A stretch of 32,402 bases of DNA, taken from contig JADJUV010000069.1 of assembly GCA_016716885.1 (NCBI GenBank), positions 1 to 32,402 on the forward strand. Direction: 5' to 3'. This stretch comes from Candidatus Trichofilum aggregatum (lineage in GTDB: Bacteria > Chloroflexota > Anaerolineae > Promineifilales > Promineifilaceae). The notes under the pieces are model-generated. The model saw nothing but the letters and a program-made list of their open reading frames with translations, did not search any database and was not told where the DNA came from. The position numbers and the translations under genes are program-made. Shown piece after piece: positions 16,501 to 23,053 of the stretch (positions are counted from its first letter, which is position 1; each line of letters starts with the position of its first letter).

Positions 16501-17354
16501 ACGATAGAATCGGTGCCCTTGTTGGTGCTGGCACTGTTCTGGTCAATCCAGGCATCCGTACTCACGGCAAAGACCACCGGGGCACCACAATCTACGGGCG
16601 GCAGAATCGTCCAGATGTAGCTGGCGGGAACCGGCTCAACCAGGCCATTCCCATCTGTGGCTCGTACCTGGAACTCATGCGCCCCTAACGCCAGGTTGGG
16701 ATACGAGGCGGGTGAGACACAAGCGGCAAACGGCGCACCATCCAACGAACAGTGGAAAGTCGCATCCGGTTTGTCGGCCACAAAGACGAAGGAAGCGGTA
16801 GTAGCCGTGCTGGGGTTCGCTGGCCCGGACTGGATAGTTGTCTCCGGCGGGGCAATGGCGGTCACGGCAAAGGGTGACAAACTACTGACCTGCCCACAAA
16901 CCTGCCCACCGAGGGGGTCATTGAAGGTAGTGACATCTGTCCAGGCGCTACCTTCATAATGGAGTAGTTGTACCGGTTCAGGCAGTGAGCCGGGGGTATA
17001 GGTCAGGCAGACAACGATGGGGCCAGCGAAAACAGCGGTGGTATCCACATCATAGAACGCCGACCCTAATTGCAAGTAGCCATTGGGCAGGGCGGGTGGG
17101 GTTTCATCTACGGTCAACGTCGTCAGTCCGGCACTGTTCACGGTGTCGAAGGTCAGAGAAGCACTGCTGACGCTGGCTGTCACCACGACGGTCACGTTAC
17201 TGCCTGTCAGGGTGTTGGGCGGCGGCACATTACAGGGCACGCCCACACATTGACCAGCAAACCCGTTGCTCAGGGCATTGTTACCGCCGCCGTTTATGGT
17301 TCCCGCGGCCGCGAAGATTCCCCATTGGGCGTTGTCATTGGCACTATTGTTCAA
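13572..17354 (-). CDS. Giant protein, C-terminal segment: Ig-like repeats and two DNRLRE domains
   Basis: A 1,260-residue frame. It starts in the end of NosD helix D (NNSANDNAQWGIFAAAG), then a spacer domain with FAGPIVVCLTYTPGSLPEPV and LLHYEGSAWTDVT. Eight Ig-like repeats of the pattern PPETTINSGP...FTFSANEPG.TFECSLDG..F.AC...Y.GL..G.HTF.VRA.D.AGN.D.TPA.Y.WTV follow, each with a Cys pair ten residues apart, likely a disulfide. Two DNRLRE domains (about 16.1-16.6 kb and 13.7-14.2 kb; GRTLQALRL..W.E.GVTWSNQP, GWREWDV) are carbohydrate-binding-like beta-sandwiches. The end, YLYSLAMFALRPTVMRFVSSF, has no LPXTG or PEP-CTERM signal. The first codons are not a true start. Confidence 0.85.
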   Translation of the reverse strand: MNNSANDNAQWGIFAAAGTINGGGNNALSNGFAGQCVGVPCNVPPPNTLTGSNVTVVVTASVSSASLTFDTVNSAGLTTLTVDETPPALPNGYLQLGSAFYDVDTTAVFAGPIVVCLTYTPGSLPEPVQLLHYEGSAWTDVTTFNDPLGGQVCGQVSSLSPFAVTAIAPPETTIQSGPANPSTATTASFVFVADKPDATFHCSLDGAPFAACVSPASYPNLALGAHEFQVRATDGNGLVEPVPASYIWTILPPVDCGAPVVFAVSTDAWIDQNSASTNKGTDSIVKVQAKSPTDNNRVLVRFNLPTSLPPGCQIQTATLRMFAPSATNGRTLQALRLTGPWTENGVTWSNQPGTTGAAATTSSGQGWREWDVAAQVTTMVETGLNYGFLIRDASEGGNGFEQQFHAKEKNENVPVLIITYVAGGNNGQDIIPPQTAINSGPAITTMDTGATFTFAANEPTIGFECSLNGAAFGECDSPAELTGLAVGNQTFAVRAVDLSGLVDPTPATYAWTVEPTPDTTSPQTNIEGGPAVSTINSSAVFLFSADEPGSTFECSLDGAAFTACAPPREYTGLALGTHIFTVRATDAAANTDPTPASTTWTIQSPPETTIGSGPEATTIETGATFTFSADTPGSTFACDLDGAGFTACTSPITTTSLSLGTHVFTVQATDPDGHSELTPPSYTWVIQAPPDTTPPETTINSGPDATTLDTSAQFTFSANEPDTTFACALDSASFVACVSPASYTNLSQGAHTFEVRAIDLAGNVDATPASFSWTVEEPPPADTTPPETMINAGPEAATSETTAGFTFSANEAATFACSLNGVPLTTCDSPISYSGLAVGSHTFAVQAIDTAGNVDPTPASYNWVINEPPDTTPPHTTINSGPPASTSDTSATFTFAADEPGVTFECALDGVAFTACTTPATVNGLSVGEHTVTVRATDQAGNVDPVPASYTWTVLPPPDTTPPQTMIGSGPIATTPDTSAVFTFTANESGSTFECALDGGAFTACASPRTYTGLNAGSHTFAVRATDPAGNLDTTPATYSWTVSPPPDCGPQITVSAVADAWVDRGSTSNNNGRDSILKVQGKNSNSSMRGMVRFALPTNIPAGCVIESATLRLYAASWKNGRTLQVFRLNGSWTETGVTWNNQPATTGAAATTSSGSGWRQWDVATMVQTMLDTGVNNGFLIRDASETGSGAEQQFHAREKGNNIPVLVITLVPASSASAAPSSPMVNHTPDGNGIGGYLYSLAMFALRPTVMRFVSSF

Positions 17355-17983
17355 GAGCGTGTGGCCGGGTTCGGAACATAGATACCACGACCCAGGTTGT
17401 TGTTGGCGGTGTTGCCTTCAACCGTGTTGCCCGCCACCGGATTACCCAGGGGATCAAGGGCTGGGGCCTTAATGGCAATGCCGTTGGCGGCGTTGTCATT
17501 GGCCTCATTGTCCAAGATGTGGTTTTGTAATGACCCGGCCCCTAACCAGATACCGGACGCGCCAGAGTTGCTGGCATTATTCTCCTGAATCAGGTTGCCG
17601 CTAGAATCTTCCAGTTCAATCCCGGTGGGGTTGAAGCGGAAATCATTGCCGAAGATGATGTTGAGGTTGGCATTGTTCAGACCAATACCGGCGTCCGAGT
17701 TGTTCTGAGCCGTGTTGCCGATGATCAGATTGGCTTCAGAATCACCGATCACAATCCCGGCGTCTCCCGTCCAGTTAGCGACGTTATTTTCGACCCGGTT
17801 GTTATTGGACAACGCCGTCAGCAGGATACCGCCATCACCGGCGTTGTTGACAATGTTGCCAACAACTGTGTTCTGGCTGGAGCCAACCAGCATAATCCCG
17901 GCATCACTGCCCAGCAACGGATTGTAGGTCGCGCCATTAACGACGTTGGTCGCAATCCGGTTGCTGTTAGCATTTTCTAGCAT
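17351..17983 (-). CDS. Giant protein segment: NosD-like beta-helix D, second part
   Basis: A 210-residue frame made of ~23-residue beta-helix turns of the form NxIxGNxxxNNxxxGIxLxxSxxN (for example NVANWTGDAGIVIGDSEANL and IFGNDFRFNPTGIELEDSSG). This is the right-handed parallel beta-helix of the NosD/pectate-lyase type. It continues helix D from 17977-18531 through a one-base break near 17985 and passes into the C-terminal segment through another near 17351 (GYVPEPGHTLLNNSAN would be the joined reading around the break). There is no independent start signal. Confidence 0.75.
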   Translation of the reverse strand: MLENANSNRIATNVVNGATYNPLLGSDAGIMLVGSSQNTVVGNIVNNAGDGGILLTALSNNNRVENNVANWTGDAGIVIGDSEANLIIGNTAQNNSDAGIGLNNANLNIIFGNDFRFNPTGIELEDSSGNLIQENNASNSGASGIWLGAGSLQNHILDNEANDNAANGIAIKAPALDPLGNPVAGNTVEGNTANNNLGRGIYVPNPATRS

Positions 17984-18531
17984 AATCGGAACGCCAACGT
18001 TGCCATCAGGCCGTTGTTAAGCACGACATTGTTATCGGCATTCAACAGCCAGATGCCTTCAAATTCCCGCAGGTTATTGTCACGTACCAGGCTGTTGCTG
18101 GTATCGGCCAGCATCGCTCCGGCGATGGCGTTGGTCAGCAAACTGGTATTGCGGATGGTGTTGTTGGTCGTTTCGGTCATCAGCAGGAGGCCATAACCAA
18201 ACTCCTGTACCGTGCCGCCGTAGATGAGTACGTTGTCGAAGCCGATGTTGGTGATACCGGCAGGCAGGCCACTGCTCTGACCCGTCTCACTGTAGTTGAG
18301 ACCGTCAATCGTTTGACCGTTCAGGTCTACGGCGATATTGGCCGCGCCAATGTACAGACCACCCGCAGGGCAGTTGCTCAGGCTGTTCAGCAGTTGCACG
18401 CTGTAATTGAGCACCTGACCACAGGTAACGGTTGTGGGTACGGGCGCAGGGACGATATGCCACACATAAACGGAAGGCTGAGGATCGGCCGCGGCCGCGC
18501 GCACGGTGAAGACATGCTCATCCACACTCAA
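17977..18531 (-). CDS. Giant protein segment: start of NosD-like beta-helix D
   Basis: The frame opens upstream near 18655 with an Ig-like repeat (ECSLDGAPFATCTSPVTYTG) and then enters a beta-helix module. Its entry signature VTCGQVLNYSVQLLNSLSNC, then GLYIGAANIAVDLNGQTIDG and ITNIGFDNVLIYGGTVQEFG, is shared by all four NosD modules of the protein. It ends with LNNGLMATLA, where a one-base shift restores DGNVGVPIMLENANSN of the next frame. The Met at 18531 is an internal residue of the Ig repeat and not a real start. Confidence 0.75.
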   Translation of the reverse strand: MSVDEHVFTVRAAAADPQPSVYVWHIVPAPVPTTVTCGQVLNYSVQLLNSLSNCPAGGLYIGAANIAVDLNGQTIDGLNYSETGQSSGLPAGITNIGFDNVLIYGGTVQEFGYGLLLMTETTNNTIRNTSLLTNAIAGAMLADTSNSLVRDNNLREFEGIWLLNADNNVVLNNGLMATLAFRLC

Positions 18532-18542
18532 CCCGGTGTAGG

Positions 18543-19661
18543 TTACGGGTGAGGTGCAGGTGGCAAACGGTGCGCCGTCCAGCGAACATTCCAGGGTAGC
18601 CCCGGCTTCGGTCGCGGTGAAGGCGAAGGTGGCACTGGTGCTAATAGTGGTGATATCGGGGCTGATGTGATTGTGGTGAGTACACCCGTTTGTGGCTCCG
18701 TGGTAACAGGCGGCAGGATGACACTCCAGGGGTGGCTGGCAGGTGTTTCGTCCACATTACCGGCCACGTCAACCGCTCGCACTTCAAACAGGTGAGCACC
18801 CAGACCCAGGCCCGTGTAAGTGACCGGACTTTCGCAATCAGCCCAGGCATTGGGGTCACTGCTGTCCAGACGGCATTGGAATTGCAGTTCGGTCAGTAGG
18901 GTTTCGTTGTCGCTACCCGTGAAGATGAAGGTTGCCAGACTGCTGGCGCTGGGATCCGCCGGGCCAACGATGACGCTGGTTGTCGGTGCTTCGGTATCAG
19001 GCGGTGGCGGAGCTTCTTCCGTGACCCATTCATGGAAGGGCGGCTCAATTTCCCGGTTGCCATCGGGGTCGGTGGCCCGCACACTGAAGGTGTGTTCCCC
19101 TACCGTTAAGCCACTGACCTCATGGGGCGAAGCGCAAGACAGCCAGGCCCCATTGTCCAACGAACATTCAAACGTCACCCCCGCTTCATTGGCAGAGAAG
19201 GCAAAGGTTACGGTTGTGCTAATGCCCGATACTGGCGCAATGTCAATGGTGGTGAGCGGCGCATCGGTGTTGCCTGTCAGCGGGGCAATCGTCCAGGTAT
19301 AGCTGTCTGGTGTCGGGTCAATGTTGTCTTCCGGATCAATGGCTCGCACGTCAAGCGTGTGTGTACCGGCAGTCAGACCAGGCAGGATTTCAAACGGGCT
19401 AAGGCAAGAAGCGAAGTCGGCTTCCAGCGTGCTGTCCAGGCGGCATTCAAACATCAATGTGGCCGGAGAGTACACGTTGTCTGTCCCGGTGAAGGTGAAG
19501 ACAGCGCCACTGGCTGTGCTGGGATTGGCCGGGCCGGTGAGGATCACGGCGTTGGGTGGCGTGGTGTCCAGCGGTGGCAGGATTTCCCAACTGTATTCCG
19601 GTGGGTTCCAGGGAAGTACGGCCATCGGCATCCGTGCCATGTACATAGAAGAGATGTTCAC
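18543..19661 (-). CDS. Giant protein segment: Ig-like repeats between helices C and D
   Basis: A 372-residue frame with four complete Ig-like repeats. Two are of the long type with GTDN/GSDN and a ~20-residue insertion (FTFTGTDNVYSPATLMFECR, FIFTGSDNETLLTELQFQCR), and two of the short type (ANEAGVTFECSLDNGAW..C). The real similarity begins at NPPEYSWEI; the first ~18 residues are out of frame. It ends out of frame after TTITSAP: inserting one C near 18655 (C4 to C5) restores PDITTISTSATFAFTATEAG. Confidence 0.75.
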   Translation of the reverse strand: MNISSMYMARMPMAVLPWNPPEYSWEILPPLDTTPPNAVILTGPANPSTASGAVFTFTGTDNVYSPATLMFECRLDSTLEADFASCLSPFEILPGLTAGTHTLDVRAIDPEDNIDPTPDSYTWTIAPLTGNTDAPLTTIDIAPVSGISTTVTFAFSANEAGVTFECSLDNGAWLSCASPHEVSGLTVGEHTFSVRATDPDGNREIEPPFHEWVTEEAPPPPDTEAPTTSVIVGPADPSASSLATFIFTGSDNETLLTELQFQCRLDSSDPNAWADCESPVTYTGLGLGAHLFEVRAVDVAGNVDETPASHPWSVILPPVTTEPQTGVLTTITSAPISPLLAPVPPSPSPRPKPGLPWNVRWTAHRLPPAPHP

Positions 19662-19854
19662 CCACAGCCAAACCCGTGTACGTTACGCCGGAGACGCAGG
19701 GCACAAATGTCCCCAGGTCGAGCGAACATTCATAGGTGGTGTCCGGTAGGTTGGAAACAAACTCGAACGTGGCAAACGAATCAGTGGTTTCGCCACCCAG
19801 GGCCGGTTCGCCAGGTCCCCCGGGCGCGATGTACGGGCCAGCCGTGATGGTCAC
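19447..19854 (-). CDS. Giant protein segment: one Ig-like repeat (short frame)
   Basis: A short frame, open from about 19943, with one Ig-like repeat: TFAVRAIDIEGLTDPTPATY upstream of the listed Met, then FEFVSNLPDTTYECSLDLGTFVPC and YTGLAVGEHLFYVHGTDADG. The listed start is internal. It enters from the previous frame by removing one G from a G4 run near 19945 and leaves near 19610. Similarity stops after DADGRTSLEP. Confidence 0.65.
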   Translation of the reverse strand: MTITAGPYIAPGGPGEPALGGETTDSFATFEFVSNLPDTTYECSLDLGTFVPCVSGVTYTGLAVGEHLFYVHGTDADGRTSLEPTGIQLGNPATAGHHATQRRDPHRPGQSQHSQWRCLHLHRDRQRVLSGHIDV

Positions 19855-19915
19855 GATCAGCCCAGCAATGTTCCAGTTGTACGTCGCCGGGGTGGGGTCG
19901 GTCAGCCCTTCAATG

Positions 19916-20152
19916 TCAATGGCGCGGACGGCAAAGGTATGCGGCCCCTACTTCAAACTCTTCAAAGGCGAATTCAAAGACACCGGTGCTGACCGGGAAT
20001 TCGGGATTCTCGAAGCCGCAGGCGGTAAACGGAGCGCCATCCAACGAACATTCATAGGTCACATCCGGCTCGTTGGCGGAGAAGATGAAGAAACCTTCAA
20101 ACAACGGCGATTCCAGCGGTGGGGCCTGGTCAATGAAGGTGTCGGGCGGCAC
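19916..20152 (-). CDS. Giant protein segment: one Ig-like repeat (short frame)
   Basis: A 78-residue frame holding one Ig-like repeat: PPDTFIDQAPPLESPLFEG, then FIFSANEPDVTYECSLDGAP and FTACGFENPEFPV. The 20160-20345 stretch just upstream encodes, in three further frames, FECRLDSTDPLAW, ECDNPWVYT and 'LSEGEHTAEVRAIDADANID', the rest of the preceding long-type repeat, so at least three breaks occur within about 200 bp. This is the most damaged part of the locus. Confidence 0.65.
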   Translation of the reverse strand: MPPDTFIDQAPPLESPLFEGFFIFSANEPDVTYECSLDGAPFTACGFENPEFPVSTGVFEFAFEEFEVGAAYLCRPRH

Positions 20153-20305
20153 ACCAAGGGAAGGGCGGTATAGAGCCAGGTAAAGCTGTCTGGCGTGGGG
20201 TCAATGTTGGCATCAGCGTCAATGGCGCGTACTTCAGCAGTATGTTCGCCTTCGCTCAGGCGGTGTAAACCCAGGGGTTGTCACACTCAATCCCAGGCCA
20301 GCGGA

Positions 20306-20941
20306 TCAGTGCTGTCCAGGCGGCACTCGAAGCTCAAGGTCAAAGGGTTCAGTAACGTCGTCAACGCCGGTGAAGGTGAAGAGGGCCGAACTGCTGTCGG
20401 TCGGGTTGGGCGGGGTCAGGACAATGATGGTGTCCGGTTGTCCTGACCAGGTGCCAATCTCACAGACCACATTGAAACATTGTTCCGGTTCGCTGTTGCC
20501 CAGAGCGCGGTTATTGCCGCCGTCCATGCCGGTGACAGCGGCATAGATACCCCAGCCGCCGTTGAGATCGGCCGTGTTGTCGGTGATGGTATGGCCGCCG
20601 CCGTTGACGGAGATGCCGTCACCGCCGTTGCTACTGACAACGTTACCTTCGATCAGATTACCCTGACCGACCGGGGCCACATCGCCGATGTAGATGCCTT
20701 CGCCGCTGTTGCCGATGATGGTGTTGGCGATGATCTCGTTGTCCAGCGAGAGGTCGGCCAGTTCGATACCACTGCCACCCGCGCCGCTGGCGTAGTTGGC
20801 CTCGAGGCGGTTGCCGCTGGAGCCGGTAAGGTTGATGCCGCCCGCGTTGAAGCGCACATCGTTGGAGAGTAGCAGGTTGTTGTTGGACAGTTCCAGGCCA
20901 ATACCGCCGCCGCCGTTGTTCTGGGCCGTGTTGCCCACCAA
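20306..20941 (-). CDS. Giant protein segment: NosD-like beta-helix C (second part) and Ig-like start
   Basis: The frame is open from about 21100 and encodes the second half of helix C: turns such as NTAQNNGGGGIGLELSNNNL, GNLIEGNVVSSNGGDGISVN and GGGHTITDNTADLNGGWGIY. It then has a closing segment GGNNRALGNSEPEQCFNVVC and the first half of a long-type Ig repeat (QPDTIIVLTPPNPTDSSSAL, FTFTGVDDVT). It ends out of frame at ELRVPPGQH near 20335. The closing Cys-containing segment (EPxQCxxVVC) is shared with helix A (NAEPVQCVGVVCNPG). Confidence 0.75.
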   Translation of the reverse strand: MVGNTAQNNGGGGIGLELSNNNLLLSNDVRFNAGGINLTGSSGNRLEANYASGAGGSGIELADLSLDNEIIANTIIGNSGEGIYIGDVAPVGQGNLIEGNVVSSNGGDGISVNGGGHTITDNTADLNGGWGIYAAVTGMDGGNNRALGNSEPEQCFNVVCEIGTWSGQPDTIIVLTPPNPTDSSSALFTFTGVDDVTEPFDLELRVPPGQH

Positions 20942-22143
20942 CTCGTTGCCGGTTGATTCGGAGACCGTGATGCCCGCCGAGCCGCCGTCCAGGGCGATGT
21001 TGGCTTCGATGCGGTTGTTGTTGGAAGCGAGGATGAGGGTAACACCCCCGTCACTGCTGGCAACAGCCGTATTGCCAATAATCGTGTTATTGCTGGCCCT
21101 TCCAGAGCCACACCGGAACCACTGGAACCGGTGGCGTAGTTGCCTTCCACGCGGTTGCCGCTGACGCCCAGCAGGTAGATGGCGTTGCCGGGGTTGTCAA
21201 TGAAGGTGTTGTCCTTCACCAATGCGCCGGTGGTGCTACCGCTGAGTTCCAGGCCCTGCGTGTTGAGGGTGATGATATTGTGGCGGACAACGGCATTGTC
21301 CGCGGCCGCAAGCTGGACCGCCCCCACCTGGTTATTTTGCAGAGTAAGCACAGAGACCACATTCCCATCGGCTCCGGCGTTAAGCTGTACCCCGTAATCA
21401 AATTCCTGCACGGTGCCATTGGTGATGACCACATGCTCAAAGCCATTATTGAGGATACCCACACCCAGGCCCGTACCGTCAATGATATGGCCGTTCAAAT
21501 CCAGCGTAATCCCGTCCGCGCCAATGATCAGGCCGTCCCCCAGGCAGTCGAGCAGGTCGTTGCTGACCAGCGTACTTTGGGTGAGGGTTTGACCACAGCT
21601 AACGGTAGCGGCCGCAGGCGCAGGGGTAATCGTCCAGGCATAGGTCGCCGGGGTGGTGTCGGCCAGGTTTTCGCTGTCTACGGCGTACACCTCAAAGGTA
21701 TGAGCGCCGGGTAACAGGCCGATATAGGTTTGGGGCGAGGTGCAGACGGCGGCCGCGGCCCCATCCAGTGAGCACATGAAGGTGACGCCAGGTTCATTGG
21801 CCGCAAAGGTGAAGGTGGCGGAACTGCTGGGGGTGGCCCCGTCTGGCCCGGAAACGATAGTTGTTTCGGGGGGAACACCGGGCGCGGCCGCGATGACTGT
21901 CCAGGTGGCGGTGGCCGGGGTGGGATCAACGTTGCTAGACCAGTCGCGGCCGCGGACGGCAAAGCTGTGTGTACCCAGGCTGAGGCCGGTCACGGTATAG
22001 GGTGAAACACAGGCGGTGTACGGTGCGCCATCCAGACTACATTCAAAAGTAACGGCGGTGGCATTATCAAAGCCGCTAAAGGTAAAGGTAGCCGAATCGA
22101 AAGATACCGTCGCCGCCGTTGTTGTGGGCCGTGTTGCGGTCAA
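20653..22143 (-). CDS. Giant protein segment: two Ig-like repeats and beta-helix C (first part)
   Basis: The genuine part is about 21100-22110. It contains two Ig-like repeats (SFDSATFTFSGFDNATAVTF..C, FTFAANEPGVTFMCSLDGAA), then helix C with the entry signature VSCGQTLTQSTLVSNDLLDC and GDGLIIGADGITLDLNGHII. Downstream of about 21100 the frame continues open but is spurious (Arg/Thr/Ser/Pro-rich), because adding one G to GGG near 21100 restores EGASNNTIIGNTAVASSDGG in the other frame. The upstream junction near 22105 is not a simple one-base shift: the expected end of helix B and the start of the Ig repeat are missing. Seven GCGGCCGC sites would make it easy to spot; five fall between 21302 and 21953. 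Confidence 0.75.
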   Translation of the reverse strand: MTATRPTTTAATVSFDSATFTFSGFDNATAVTFECSLDGAPYTACVSPYTVTGLSLGTHSFAVRGRDWSSNVDPTPATATWTVIAAAPGVPPETTIVSGPDGATPSSSATFTFAANEPGVTFMCSLDGAAAAVCTSPQTYIGLLPGAHTFEVYAVDSENLADTTPATYAWTITPAPAAATVSCGQTLTQSTLVSNDLLDCLGDGLIIGADGITLDLNGHIIDGTGLGVGILNNGFEHVVITNGTVQEFDYGVQLNAGADGNVVSVLTLQNNQVGAVQLAAADNAVVRHNIITLNTQGLELSGSTTGALVKDNTFIDNPGNAIYLLGVSGNRVEGNYATGSSGSGVALEGPAITRLLAIRLLPAVTGVLPSSSLPTTTASKPTSPWTAARRASRSPNQPATSWWATRPRTTAAAVLAWNCPTTTCYSPTMCASTRAASTLPAPAATASRPTTPAARVAVVSNWPTSRWTTRSSPTPSSATAAKASTSAMWPRSVRVI

Positions 22144-23053
22144 TCAGGTTGCCGTAACCAGCGGGGGCAGTGCCTTCGATGGCAATACCGCCCGCATCAT
22201 TGTTGCTGACCATGTTCAGAACGATGTCATTGTTGTAGGCTGAATCACCCGTTTCAATGCCCAGTCCGCCCGAGCTGGCATTGTTGGCCTCAATCTGGTT
22301 GTTGGAAGCCGCAGACAGGGCAATGCCGCCGGTGTTAAAGCGCACATCATTGCCATACACAAGATTGAAATGGGCATCTTCCAGAACAATCGCGCTGTCG
22401 TTCATCTCACGGATGGTGTTGCCGACGATTTCATTCTCGATAGCGTTGCTAACAATCACGCCGGAGTCACCACTGGCGGCAATGTAGTTGCCCTCGATGC
22501 GGTTGTTGTTAGAACCATCTAGCAGTTCCAACCCACCATCCGGGTTTTCGGTGATGTTGTTGTTGAGCAGGGTGTTGTGGCTGGAGCCTTCTATGATGAC
22601 GGCCAGGTCGCTGGAGCCGGTCATGAAGTTGTCTTCCAGGTGGTTGTAATCGGAGCCGATCATGTGCAGGCCGAAATCCATATTGGCCGCTATCAGATTG
22701 CCCACAAAGTGGCTGTAACTGCTATCAATCAGTTCCAGGGCCGCCCCGTTGCCCACCAGTTCGTTGTTCCGAACGATGTTGCCGTTCAGGCCATCGTCGG
22801 CATCTTGCAGAATAATCCCGGAACCCAGGTTGATGGAAACGGTCAGTAATTCGAGGATGTTGAGCGCGGTGCCGGGATTGAGTTGCACGCCGTAGTTAAA
22901 ACCCTGGATCGTGCCGTTACGCACGGTGACAAAGTTGTAGCCATCGTTGAGAATACCAGCCCCCAGCCCTGTGCCTGTCAGGGTATAGCCGCCCAGGTCA
23001 ATGGTGAGTCCATCGGCCCCAATAATCAGGCCATCGCCGAGACAGCCCAGCAC
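22076..23053 (-). CDS. Giant protein segment: NosD-like beta-helix B
   Basis: A 325-residue frame forming nearly a whole right-handed beta-helix module. It begins LGCLGDGLIIGADGLTIDLG GYTLTG, with turns such as NLIAANMDFGLHMIGSDYNH, NNNRIEGNYIAASGDSGVIV and NDVRFNTGGIALSAASNNQI. The preceding frame supplies its entry signature (NCGDVITQSVILTG); adding one G near 23048 (CCCC to CCCCC on the plus strand) joins them as ILTGDVLGCLGDG. It breaks off at NNGGDGI near 22105, where the sequence jumps into an Ig-like repeat and then reads out of frame. Confidence 0.78.
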   Translation of the reverse strand: MLGCLGDGLIIGADGLTIDLGGYTLTGTGLGAGILNDGYNFVTVRNGTIQGFNYGVQLNPGTALNILELLTVSINLGSGIILQDADDGLNGNIVRNNELVGNGAALELIDSSYSHFVGNLIAANMDFGLHMIGSDYNHLEDNFMTGSSDLAVIIEGSSHNTLLNNNITENPDGGLELLDGSNNNRIEGNYIAASGDSGVIVSNAIENEIVGNTIREMNDSAIVLEDAHFNLVYGNDVRFNTGGIALSAASNNQIEANNASSGGLGIETGDSAYNNDIVLNMVSNNDAGGIAIEGTAPAGYGNLIDRNTAHNNGGDGIFRFGYLYL

